Shown one piece after another: positions 50,308-59,341 of a DNA stretch of 64,000 nt. The notes under the pieces are model-generated. The model was not told where the DNA came from and made no database searches. It saw nothing but the letters and a program-made list of their open reading frames with translations. The translations under genes and the position numbers were made by a program. Source of the DNA: an uncultured Candidatus Melainabacteria bacterium. GTDB lineage: Bacteria > Cyanobacteriota > Vampirovibrionia > Gastranaerophilales > Gastranaerophilaceae. Within the stretch, counting starts at the first letter, position 1. Each line of letters starts with the position of its first letter. Location of the stretch: assembly GCA_949841365.1 (NCBI GenBank), contig CATKZI010000002.1, forward strand, positions 1 through 64,000, written 5' to 3'.

Positions 50308-50997
50308 ATGACTAATTCAATGATACCATATTCGTTCATACCCGGCACAAAAGCAAAAGCCGGTGAGGTTAATGCGAATTTTATTGCACTGGCAAATATC
50401 ATTAATACAAATAAAGAACTTGCTGTAGAAAATGTTCTTGAAGCTAAAGAACAAATAATAGAATTAATGAAAAATAAAGCAGATAAAGATGAACTGATTA
50501 ATGATCACACTGTTTCTACAACCGCGACAAATTTAAACGATTACAAAACTCCGGGAACATATATATTTTCAGCATCATACACCCCGCAAAACATTCCTAA
50601 AGGAGACTCCGGAACACTTACCGTAGCCGGAACTGAAGAATCAACAGTGAAACAAATCTGGTACTGTGACGGAGATAATGGAGAAATTTTTACAAGAAAC
50701 TATCAAAACTCAGAATGGAGTGAATGGCATTCAAATGTTGGGGATATGATTATGGAAGGTATAGGACATTTACGATTTCCAAACGGTTTATTAATACAAT
50801 GGGGTACAAGCACAAATAAAGCAGTAACTTACCCCATAGCCTTCATGACCTTTGCCTGCGTCTTATTTTCAAAAGATGGTTTTTTAAGTGGCTATGAACG
50901 AAGTGATACCGGAATTACCGCTCAAAGTTTAACCGGATTTTCAGTAAATACTGCCGGCAAATTTAACTCGTCAAACTGGATAGCAATTGGAGACTAA
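50308..50997 (+). CDS. Phage tail-fibre-like protein
   Basis: SFIPGTKAKAGEVNANF N-terminus; C-terminal GLLIQWGTST...VNTAGKFNSSNWIAIGD typical of tail-fibre tip domains. Confidence 0.75.
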   Translation: MTNSMIPYSFIPGTKAKAGEVNANFIALANIINTNKELAVENVLEAKEQIIELMKNKADKDELINDHTVSTTATNLNDYKTPGTYIFSASYTPQNIPKGDSGTLTVAGTEESTVKQIWYCDGDNGEIFTRNYQNSEWSEWHSNVGDMIMEGIGHLRFPNGLLIQWGTSTNKAVTYPIAFMTFACVLFSKDGFLSGYERSDTGITAQSLTGFSVNTAGKFNSSNWIAIGD

Positions 50998-51007
50998 GGA
51001 GAAAATT

Positions 51008-51415
51008 ATGAAATATTACGGAACAAAAAATAATAAAGATTACGGATTTTATGAAGAAAATTTCGAAAACTCAATAGAAATCAGCGATGCATATTGGAGA
51101 GAACTTCTTACCCAACAAAACAGCGGTAAAATAATAATACTTTTTGAAAATAAAGTTGTAGCTGTAAACGAAAATGAATATGAACTGCAAAACGGCGTAT
51201 GGAAAAAACTATCAAGCACCGAACGTCAAACCCGCCAACTGACAATACAAAATGCAGTCCGCTCTGAAGAAATCTTACGGGAACTTGATTCATTAGACAG
51301 AAAACGCATAAGAGCAATTGCAGAACCGTCACTAAAAGATGAAAATACGACCTGGCTTGAATACTACAATACAGAGATATCAAAACTTCGCAGGGAGCTT
51401 GCTGAAATTTCATAA
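51008..51415 (+). CDS. Putative tail-fibre assembly/chaperone-like protein
   Basis: AAGGAG before ATG; follows the tail-fibre gene; C-terminal helical RRELAEIS region. Confidence 0.55.
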   Translation: MKYYGTKNNKDYGFYEENFENSIEISDAYWRELLTQQNSGKIIILFENKVVAVNENEYELQNGVWKKLSSTERQTRQLTIQNAVRSEEILRELDSLDRKRIRAIAEPSLKDENTTWLEYYNTEISKLRRELAEIS

Positions 51416-51421
51416 CTTTTT

Positions 51422-51450
51422 AAAACCGGTTTTTAAAAACCGGTTTTTTA
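51422..51450 (+). terminator. Terminator
   Basis: AAAACCGGTTTTTAAAAACCGGTTTTTT. Confidence 0.85.
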
Positions 51451-51469
51451 TTGTATAATTATTTTAAAA

Positions 51470-52702
51470 ATGGAGATTATGAAAATGGAAATAAGAGAAG
51501 AATTTATTGAGCAGGCAAAACACTTAACCCGTAACGCAGAAGTTTTACCGGGCGGAATTGAAGAATTAGCCGTAAAATTACAGCACGCACACGATACAAA
51601 AACACCGTTAAGAATTAAACTCGGTATGGATCCGACACGTCCGGACCTTCACCTGGGTCACACCGTAGTTATGAGAAAACTCAGAGAATTCCAAAACCTC
51701 GGACACAAGATTGTTCTGATAGTCGGGGGAGCGACCGCTATGGTCGGCGACCCTTCAGGAAAATCTGAAACACGTCCCGCTTTAACAAAAGAACAGGTTG
51801 AAGAAAACGCTAAATCATACTTTGAACAAATGTCAAAAGTTCTTGATGTAAGTAATGCGGAAGTTACAAACAATGCAGACTGGCTTCACAAAATGTCCTT
51901 CACTGATTTGTTGAAACTTTCGGCACAGGTAACTGTTGCTCAAATGATGACCCGCGATGATTTTGCAAAACGTTATGCAGACGGCAGACCTATTTCAATT
52001 CACGAATTCTTCTACCCGCTGATGCAGGCTTATGACTCTGTAGAAGTTGATTCTGACATTGAACTTGGCGGAACTGATCAAAGATTTAACACACTTTTAG
52101 GTCGTGATATTCAAGCAGCTTACGGTAAAAAATATCCGCAGTTAGTGATGCTTTTACCGCTTTTGGAAGGTACTGACGGCGTTGTAAAAATGTCTAAAAC
52201 ATATCCTGAGCACTGCATTTCACTTACAGACAGCGAAGTTGATATGTTCGGCAAATTAATGAGTATTCCCGATAATATGATTTCAAGATATTTCAGCTTG
52301 CTTACTGATGCAACAAAAGAAGAACTTGAAACTATCGATAAACAAATCGCAGAAGGTTCTGTAAACCCTCGCGATATTAAAATTAAGCTCGCATATACAA
52401 TTACCGCAGAATACCACGGTGAAGAAGGTGCAAAACGCGGTCAGGAAGCTTTTATAAATGTATGTTCCAACAAAGGAATTCCTGATGATATCGAAGAAGT
52501 ATCTGGAATGAACGGTAAAGGAATTTTGGATGTTCTTGTTGAGCTAAAATTTGTTGCAAGCAAAGGTGAAGCAAAACGTTTAATCCAAGGCGGCGGTGTA
52601 AAACTTGACGGTGAAAAAATTACCGATATGGCTTATACACTTGATATTAAAGACCCTGTAGTATTACAAGCAGGTAAAAGAAAGTTTGCAAAACTGGTTT
52701 AA
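51470..52702 (+). CDS. tyrS: Tyrosyl-tRNA synthetase
   Basis: GMDPTRPDLHLGHTV; KMSKTYPEH; S4-like C-terminus. Confidence 0.93.
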   Translation: MEIMKMEIREEFIEQAKHLTRNAEVLPGGIEELAVKLQHAHDTKTPLRIKLGMDPTRPDLHLGHTVVMRKLREFQNLGHKIVLIVGGATAMVGDPSGKSETRPALTKEQVEENAKSYFEQMSKVLDVSNAEVTNNADWLHKMSFTDLLKLSAQVTVAQMMTRDDFAKRYADGRPISIHEFFYPLMQAYDSVEVDSDIELGGTDQRFNTLLGRDIQAAYGKKYPQLVMLLPLLEGTDGVVKMSKTYPEHCISLTDSEVDMFGKLMSIPDNMISRYFSLLTDATKEELETIDKQIAEGSVNPRDIKIKLAYTITAEYHGEEGAKRGQEAFINVCSNKGIPDDIEEVSGMNGKGILDVLVELKFVASKGEAKRLIQGGGVKLDGEKITDMAYTLDIKDPVVLQAGKRKFAKLV

Positions 52703-52705
52703 ATT

Positions 52706-53371
52706 ATGTTTAAGGTTCTAAAACGCGGAATAACAAAAGTAAAAGAAGATATTCAGGTAATCTATGACAAAGACCCCGCAGCAGATAATCTGCTTGAGGT
52801 TATACTTTGTTATCCGGGTTTACACGCTTTGATTGCATACAGATTTGCACACAGGTTATACAAATGGCATATTCCGCTTTTACCGCGCATAATCTCTTAT
52901 ATTACAAGAATTATTACAGGTATTGAAATTCACCCTGCGGCACGAATCGGCAGAAGATTTTTTATCGACCACGGAGAAGGCGTCGTAATCGGTGCAACAA
53001 CCATAATAGGCGATGATGTATTGATTTATCAGCAGGTAACACTTGGCGGAACAGGAAAAGAACACGGCAAACGCCACCCGACTCTCGGTAACGGCGTAAT
53101 TGTCGGTGCAGGTGCAAAGGTTCTGGGAAATATCACTTTAGGCGATCATGTAAGAGTCGGCGCAGGTTCTGTTGTTATGGAAGATGTTCCCGAATATTCA
53201 ACGGTAGTAGGTGTTCCGGGACGCATTGTCCAACGCAAAATCAAAGATGAAAACGGCGTTTTGATGCACAACAGAATTCCTGACCCGATAAAATGCGAGT
53301 TAAACAGACTAAAATACGAAGTCTTAGAATTAAAAGAAAAAATTGGAGAAGACGGGAGCGAACGTTCTTGA
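52706..53371 (+). CDS. cysE: Serine O-acetyltransferase
   Basis: DPAADNLLEVILCYPGLHALIAYRFAH; IHPAARIGRRFFIDHGEGVVIGATTIIGDDV. Confidence 0.95.
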   Translation: MFKVLKRGITKVKEDIQVIYDKDPAADNLLEVILCYPGLHALIAYRFAHRLYKWHIPLLPRIISYITRIITGIEIHPAARIGRRFFIDHGEGVVIGATTIIGDDVLIYQQVTLGGTGKEHGKRHPTLGNGVIVGAGAKVLGNITLGDHVRVGAGSVVMEDVPEYSTVVGVPGRIVQRKIKDENGVLMHNRIPDPIKCELNRLKYEVLELKEKIGEDGSERS

Positions 53372-53461
53372 AATCCTAAAGTAAATTTAAAATAATAAGA
53401 AAGTGAGCGACTGACCAAAATACAAAAAGTCCGACCAGTGTCGGCGGAAAGGATTAAAAAG

Positions 53462-53662
53462 ATGTACCACGTTTATACAGAAAAAAATCATTCGGAATTT
53501 ACAAAAACAGAAATAGCTCAATGCAAAGATTATGACACAGCTTTACAAAAAGCTCAAAAAGCGATTGAAGGCAAAGAAGGCTACAACTATATAATCGAAG
53601 AAACCGACGGTTCTATGAACAGTTACGGTGAGCTTATAGCACGCGTTGTTGCAGAAGGTTAG
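53462..53662 (+). CDS. Small hypothetical protein
   Basis: GAAAGGA before ATG; MYHVYTEKNHSEFTKTEIAQCKDYDTALQKAQK. Confidence 0.65.
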   Translation: MYHVYTEKNHSEFTKTEIAQCKDYDTALQKAQKAIEGKEGYNYIIEETDGSMNSYGELIARVVAEG

Positions 53663-53688
53663 GAGCGTAGCCGCTCCACACGCCACAT
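53660..53688 (+). repeat. Stop-anchored hairpin repeat, copy after small hypothetical
   Basis: TAGGAGCGTAGCCGCTCCACACGCCACAT; TAG is the stop codon. Confidence 0.9.
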
Positions 53689-53726
53689 TAGGCATTGGAA
53701 AAATTTTAAAGAGATTGGAGAATAAT

Positions 53727-54698
53727 TTGAAAGCTGTAGTATTTGATGAAGGTTTAAAACTTGTAAATGACTATAAAAAACCCGTTCCGCAAAAAGGCGA
53801 AGCGCTGGTTCGTGTAACTCTTGCAGGAATTTGCAACACTGATTATGAAATCACAAAAGGCTATATGGGTTACAAAGGTATTTTGGGACACGAAGCTGTC
53901 GGAATTGTTGAAGAAATTAACGATCCTGACCAATCATTATTGGGAAAACGTGTAGTTTCCGAAATAAGTTACGGATGCAAAGACCCCAATTGCCCATATT
54001 GTGCAGAAAAACTTTACCGTCACTGCCCGGATCGTCACACTTTAGGAATCTGGAGAAAAGACGGTTGTTTTGCAGAGTATTTCACAATGCCTTTGGAAGT
54101 TCTTTTTGAAGTTCCCGACAACGTAACGGATGAGCAGGCAGTGTTTGTAGAGCCTTTAGCGGCTGCCTGTGAAATCACAGAACAATTACACATCAAACCT
54201 TTCCAAAAAGTTATTGTTCTTGGTGACGGCAAATTGGGACTTATTACAGCTTTGACATTAAACGCTCAAAATATCGACGTTACATTAATAGGCAAACACC
54301 AAAACAAACTTGATATTGCAAAAGCTCAAGGGGTTGAAACTAAACTTTTATCAGACCTTAAGGTCGAAAAAGTTTATGATGTTGTAGTAGAAGCAACAGG
54401 TTCTATTTCAGGATTTGAAACAACTTTAGCATTGACAAAACCTCGCGGAGTTCTTGTTTTAAAAAGCACTGTAGCTGCATCAAAAGAGTTTAACCTTGCA
54501 CCTATTGTAATCGATGAAATTACTGTTTTAGGTTCAAGATGCGGACAGTTTGGAGCAGCATTAAGACTTCTGAAATCAGAAAAAATTGATTTTTCACCAT
54601 TGATTTCAGCACGCTACAAAGCAGATGATGCAATTGAAGCTTTTGAAAAAAACAAAGAAAAAGAAGTGTTAAAAGTTCTTTTAGAATTTGATAAATAA
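53727..54698 (+). CDS. Zinc-type MDR alcohol dehydrogenase family
   Basis: TTG start after GGAG; GILGHEAVGIVEEI, CPYCAEKLYRHCPDR, VIVLGDGKLGL. Confidence 0.88.
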   Translation: MKAVVFDEGLKLVNDYKKPVPQKGEALVRVTLAGICNTDYEITKGYMGYKGILGHEAVGIVEEINDPDQSLLGKRVVSEISYGCKDPNCPYCAEKLYRHCPDRHTLGIWRKDGCFAEYFTMPLEVLFEVPDNVTDEQAVFVEPLAAACEITEQLHIKPFQKVIVLGDGKLGLITALTLNAQNIDVTLIGKHQNKLDIAKAQGVETKLLSDLKVEKVYDVVVEATGSISGFETTLALTKPRGVLVLKSTVAASKEFNLAPIVIDEITVLGSRCGQFGAALRLLKSEKIDFSPLISARYKADDAIEAFEKNKEKEVLKVLLEFDK

Positions 54699-54722
54699 GA
54701 TTATTTCAGGTAACATTAAATT

Positions 54723-55832
54723 ATGGAACAGCTGAAAAATATAAAATTACTTGATAAATATATCCTCAAACAGGTTATAGAAATGTTTATAATGGGTGTA
54801 GCTGTATTTACGTCAATTATCTTTGCGTCAGATACGTTTATTACACTTATCAAACAAATTTCACTGTTCGGAATACCTTTCAACGTTGCGCTGATGATGA
54901 TTATTCTGAACCTTCCGCAGGTAGTTGTAATGACTATTCCGATGGGAGTTTTGTTGTCAACTGTAATGACATTGAACGGGTTAAGTTTAAAATCCGAAAT
55001 CACGGTTATGAGAGCCTGCGGTATCGGCTTAAACAGAATTGCAAAACCAATATTTATTTTTGCAATTGTTATGTCTGTCTGCAGTTTTCTTATTAATGAA
55101 ACAATTGTACCCGTAATGTCAAAACAATCAAAAGACCTTGCATTATGGTCACTGGGACAAAAAAATATTCCCGAGGGTAAACAAAACTTTGTATTCAAAG
55201 AACTTAACGATAAAGGAAGCATTAAAAGACTTTTCTATGTAGGATATTGCGAAGACAAAATTTTGCATAATATTACTGTTCTTGATACGGCAAAAGAAGG
55301 TACTCTTCAAGTTTTGCAGGCTGATGAAGGAAAGACTTCTCCCGAAGGCTGGGAATTCCAAAAAGGTGCTGTATACACAGTTGACGACCACGGAAAAATT
55401 CTTAATACAACTCTTTTTGACAGTTCTATCGTTAAATTCGGGTTGGACTTGTCTAAAGAGCTCAACAAAAGCGTTGCAAAAGAAATGAATTTTACAAAAC
55501 TGATTAACTACATCCGTACAAATGCACTTGAACAAAAAGAAAGCAATGTTTTACGTATAGAACTCTACGACAAACTGGCACTTCCTTTGACAACAATTGC
55601 ACTTGTTTTAATCGGTGTACCTTTAGCGATTACACCGCCAAGAGTTCGATATAACAGAGGATTTTTGTTCAGTATCTTAATCATTTTTGCATATTATCTG
55701 ATTAGAGCTTTATCAATTTCCTTTGGCGAAGCAGGTACTTTACCGGCATTTTTGGGTGCTTGGATGCCGAATATTGTCTTGACTGTAATAGGTACAATGT
55801 TGTATTATAAGAAAGTTTACACAATTGAGTGA
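54723..55832 (+). CDS. LptF/LptG (YjgP/YjgQ) family permease
   Basis: LDKYILKQVIEMFIMGVAVFTSI; LYDKLALPLTTIALVLIGVPLAI. Confidence 0.88.
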   Translation: MEQLKNIKLLDKYILKQVIEMFIMGVAVFTSIIFASDTFITLIKQISLFGIPFNVALMMIILNLPQVVVMTIPMGVLLSTVMTLNGLSLKSEITVMRACGIGLNRIAKPIFIFAIVMSVCSFLINETIVPVMSKQSKDLALWSLGQKNIPEGKQNFVFKELNDKGSIKRLFYVGYCEDKILHNITVLDTAKEGTLQVLQADEGKTSPEGWEFQKGAVYTVDDHGKILNTTLFDSSIVKFGLDLSKELNKSVAKEMNFTKLINYIRTNALEQKESNVLRIELYDKLALPLTTIALVLIGVPLAITPPRVRYNRGFLFSILIIFAYYLIRALSISFGEAGTLPAFLGAWMPNIVLTVIGTMLYYKKVYTIE

Positions 55833-55874
55833 TAAAGGCAAAAATAAATTTTCACGTGTTTTAGGTAACTTGAA

Positions 55875-56441
55875 ATGACACAAAACTTATTTCAAAACAA
55901 AAGATTAAACGATTACGATTTGAACATCCTGAACGATAATTCATTCAAAGATCTTGACGACAAGACCTTAAAATTGGAATGCCTTATCGCAGAAAAAGAA
56001 GAAGCACTTGAAAATTTAAACAACAAAATTAAGGGGTTAGAGCTTATCGGCAAACTTCTTGATGTAATGGAATTAAAAATTCAGGCAAAACAAATTGAAA
56101 ACGAACTTGCACAATTAAGAAGCGAGTATGCAAAAAGAAATATTACGGAAAGATTAACCCCAAAAATTTCAAAACCAAAGAAAAAACTTTCACCGCTCAA
56201 ACTTTTTGCAAGATTTGTTACACGTAAAATTTTTGCAAAAGTTTCAAAACGCTTCAAATCAATCGCAGATTTAGGCGACTCACTGGATACACTTGTAAGC
56301 ATTAACGACAATGTTGATGAACTCATAGCCATGAAAGTACCGTATGGCGAAACAAAAGCGAATTACGAGAAACTTACTAATTATCTTTACCGTGCAAACA
56401 GAATTCACTCTGACATAAGCAAAAAAATGCAGAAACTTTAG
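55875..56441 (+). CDS. Coiled-coil hypothetical protein
   Basis: 188 aa; LECLIAEKEEALENLNNKIKGLELIGKLLDVMELKIQAKQIENELAQLRSEY. Confidence 0.7.
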   Translation: MTQNLFQNKRLNDYDLNILNDNSFKDLDDKTLKLECLIAEKEEALENLNNKIKGLELIGKLLDVMELKIQAKQIENELAQLRSEYAKRNITERLTPKISKPKKKLSPLKLFARFVTRKIFAKVSKRFKSIADLGDSLDTLVSINDNVDELIAMKVPYGETKANYEKLTNYLYRANRIHSDISKKMQKL

Positions 56442-57055
56442 TGTTTAAAAAATTTTATTATCTCTTTAAATAATGAAGCTGGGTCAATAAAAAGTATCAC
56501 AAGGTATAACATAACCAGCATACCTGCCAAAACAAATGTGGTATAGAAAATATCTTCCCAAAAAGTTTTCTTTACAAGCTTAGATTCATAAATCGGAGCA
56601 TAAAATCTTGATTTGGATTTGTCTTCCAAAAATCCGTTAAACAATCGTTTTACATCCTCAAAGTAGCGATATTGTCTGTCATATAACTTATCGGCAGGAT
56701 GATACTCATAATCGGTTGTTCTGAATATGGGAAATTTTTCTACAGCACCGTTGTCATTATAATATGCAACCCAATTATAATAATAATATTTATGACTGCT
56801 GTATTTCGTACCTGCTGTATGCTTAGATGAAGATTCTTCTTCAATATCAGTATTTATAATCTTATCAAATTGAATAGTATCAGTAAACTTATATCCAAAA
56901 ACATTTGCACTCGAAAGTGTACAAATATTTTTCGGTCTTGAACATACAAATTCAGTAGTACCCGGATAATCATATATCCACAACAATCCTAAGAATATAA
57001 AAATAACCGCAGCTATACTCGCACATATTTCTTTTTTAGTAAAAGCCTCAAGCAT
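56438..57055 (-). CDS. Membrane protein with DUF3592-like extracytoplasmic region
   Basis: Two TM segments flanking a ~150 aa soluble region; start chosen at MLEAFTKKEI. Confidence 0.6.
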   Translation of the reverse strand: MLEAFTKKEICASIAAVIFIFLGLLWIYDYPGTTEFVCSRPKNICTLSSANVFGYKFTDTIQFDKIINTDIEEESSSKHTAGTKYSSHKYYYYNWVAYYNDNGAVEKFPIFRTTDYEYHPADKLYDRQYRYFEDVKRLFNGFLEDKSKSRFYAPIYESKLVKKTFWEDIFYTTFVLAGMLVMLYLVILFIDPASLFKEIIKFFKH

Positions 57056-57143
57056 AAAAAGATTGTACATTATTTTGTTTATAATGTAAATACTTGCGAA
57101 ACTGTTATTTTTATCGTAATATTTTCCATATAGGAGAAAAGGT

Positions 57144-58607
57144 ATGAACGAGCTTTTAAAAAAATCAGCTACAGAGCAAAGCAAAGCTTTAAAAAATAAA
57201 GAAATTTCAGCTGTAGAATTGACAAATGCAGCTTTTGAAAGAATTGCAGAGTTAGATGAGAAATTAGGTGCTTTCAACTCTTTGACAAAAGATACAGCAC
57301 TTGAAACAGCTAAAAAAGTTGACGAAAAAATCGCTAAAGGTGAAGAACTTCCGCTTCTTGCAGGTGTTCCTCTTGCACTTAAAGATAACATGAATTTGGT
57401 CGGTTCTAAAACTACCGCATCATCTAAAATTCTGGAAAACTTTGTGTCACCTTTTAACGCAACAGTTACGGAAAAACTTTTAAATAACTTAGTTCCAATC
57501 GTCGGGAAAGCAAACCTTGACGAATTTGCAATGGGTTCTTCAAACGAAAACTCAGCGTTTAAAAAAGTTCATAACCCTTGGGATTTGAACAAAGTTCCGG
57601 GCGGTTCGTCAGGCGGATCTGCTGCTTCTGTATCATCTTGCGAAGCAACATTAGCACTAGGTTCTGACACAGGCGGTTCAATCCGTCTTCCTGCATCTTT
57701 CTGTGGTATTGTAGGTATGAAACCTACTTACGGACGTGTTTCAAGATATGGTTTGATTGCGTTTGCATCATCATTAGACCAAATCGGTCCGTTTGCAAGA
57801 ACTGTTGAAGATGCGGCTAACTTACTTGAAGTTATCTCAGGTCATGACCCAAAAGACAGCACATCTTTAGATTTGCCTGTTGAACATTATTCAGCAAACC
57901 TCAACAACGACATAAAAGGCATGAAAGTCGGCGTCATAAAAGAACTTATGACGGAAGGCTTGTCGGAAGACGTTGCAAAAGCTATGGAAAGAGCGATTGA
58001 AGATTACAAAAAATTAGGTGCTGAAATCGTTGAAATTTCATTGCCTAACTTGAAACATTCAATCGGAATTTACTATATCTTAGCAACAGCCGAATGCTCA
58101 TCAAACTTAGCACGCTTTGACGGTGTAAAATACGGATACAGAACACCTGATGCCAAAACATTAATGGGAATGTACACCAAAACTCGTGCAGAAGGTTTCG
58201 GCCCTGAAGTTAAACGCCGTATAATGCTTGGAACTTATGCATTATCATCAGGTTACTATGACGCATATTACAAAAAAGCTCAACAAATGAGAGCTCTGGT
58301 AACTCAAGACTTTGTAGAAGCATTCAAGAAAGCTGATATCTTAATTTCACCAACCTGCCCGAACACAGCGTTCGAACTTGGTGCAAAATCATCAGACCCT
58401 CTTGCAATGTATTTGACAGATATTGCGACAATTTCTGCAAACCTTGCAGGAATACCCGGTATGAGCGTACCTGCAGGATTTGACAAAGACGGAATGCCAA
58501 TCGGCTTACAAATCCTTGCTCCGCAATTGCAGGAAAGCAGACTGTTTAATGCAGCTCACAAATTTGAACGGGCAAACGATTATTATTTACAATTAGCAAA
58601 CATATAA
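57144..58607 (+). CDS. gatA: Aspartyl/glutamyl-tRNA amidotransferase subunit A
   Basis: LAGVPLALKDNM, VPGGSSGGSAASV, LGSDTGGSIRLPASFCG. Confidence 0.96.
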   Translation: MNELLKKSATEQSKALKNKEISAVELTNAAFERIAELDEKLGAFNSLTKDTALETAKKVDEKIAKGEELPLLAGVPLALKDNMNLVGSKTTASSKILENFVSPFNATVTEKLLNNLVPIVGKANLDEFAMGSSNENSAFKKVHNPWDLNKVPGGSSGGSAASVSSCEATLALGSDTGGSIRLPASFCGIVGMKPTYGRVSRYGLIAFASSLDQIGPFARTVEDAANLLEVISGHDPKDSTSLDLPVEHYSANLNNDIKGMKVGVIKELMTEGLSEDVAKAMERAIEDYKKLGAEIVEISLPNLKHSIGIYYILATAECSSNLARFDGVKYGYRTPDAKTLMGMYTKTRAEGFGPEVKRRIMLGTYALSSGYYDAYYKKAQQMRALVTQDFVEAFKKADILISPTCPNTAFELGAKSSDPLAMYLTDIATISANLAGIPGMSVPAGFDKDGMPIGLQILAPQLQESRLFNAAHKFERANDYYLQLANI

Positions 58608-58612
58608 AAAAC

Positions 58613-58633
58613 AGGCGGAATTAATTTCCGCCT
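58613..58633. terminator. Hairpin terminator
   Basis: AGGCGGAATTAATTTCCGCCTTT. Confidence 0.7.
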
Positions 58634-58848
58634 TTATAATAGTTATTAATATCTTGAATTATCCGTTGATGCTCATAAGCAAGTATTGATGCAAGCTCCA
58701 AGTCTCCGTTTGCACGCGCAAGTTCGACCTGACGCATTTTCAAATTTGCATTGCGCTTTAAATCCGCGAGATTTTGAGGCTGTTTAATTTGATTACTCAA
58801 ATATTGCTGGGCTTTGTCATAGTTAAAATTTTGAATAGCACCTGACAT
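58621..58848 (-). CDS. Small hypothetical protein
   Basis: 75 aa, overlaps the upstream gene by a base (TAATG). Confidence 0.65.
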   Translation of the reverse strand: MSGAIQNFNYDKAQQYLSNQIKQPQNLADLKRNANLKMRQVELARANGDLELASILAYEHQRIIQDINNYYKGGN

Positions 58849-59195
58849 TATGCCATCTCCGGTCTTTGATAATCAAAGATACTTTTATCCAACGGAATAT
58901 ATGCCGGTATCGGATTATTTTGATTTTGCTCCGCTTGATTTATATTGTCTTTAATACCAAGTTGTTCATTCACTTGTATTCTTTGATTATCTGCAAGTAA
59001 TTTTGTATAATTTTGTTTTTCTCGTCCTGCAACAAAAACTGACAAATCTTGCGCATATTGTCCTTGATATAATGCAATATTAGTTAAAGAAATTGCTGTT
59101 CGACCGTTATAATTTTTATTACCGACAAGTTTTTCCATATCCTCAGGTCTAAATGAGGGAAATTGCGTAAAAATATCTCCGACCGTAATTGCCAT
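58848..59195 (-). CDS. Hypothetical protein
   Basis: AAAGGA upstream of MAITVGDIFTQFPSFRPEDMEKL. Confidence 0.7.
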   Translation of the reverse strand: MAITVGDIFTQFPSFRPEDMEKLVGNKNYNGRTAISLTNIALYQGQYAQDLSVFVAGREKQNYTKLLADNQRIQVNEQLGIKDNINQAEQNQNNPIPAYIPLDKSIFDYQRPEMA

Positions 59196-59261
59196 AATAA
59201 CCATCCTTTCCTATATTTATATAAAAACAAATTGAAGGAAATTATTTACAATTTTGCCTGC

Positions 59262-59284
59262 ATGCTATGCTATGCTATGCTATG
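59262..59284. repeat. Pentanucleotide simple repeat (ATGCT)4.6
   Basis: ATGCTATGCTATGCTATGCTATG. Confidence 0.95.
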
Positions 59285-59341
59285 AGTGATTATGCAATGG
59301 TTTCAGGCATTTTAAAACTCATATTTACAAATATTTACATT

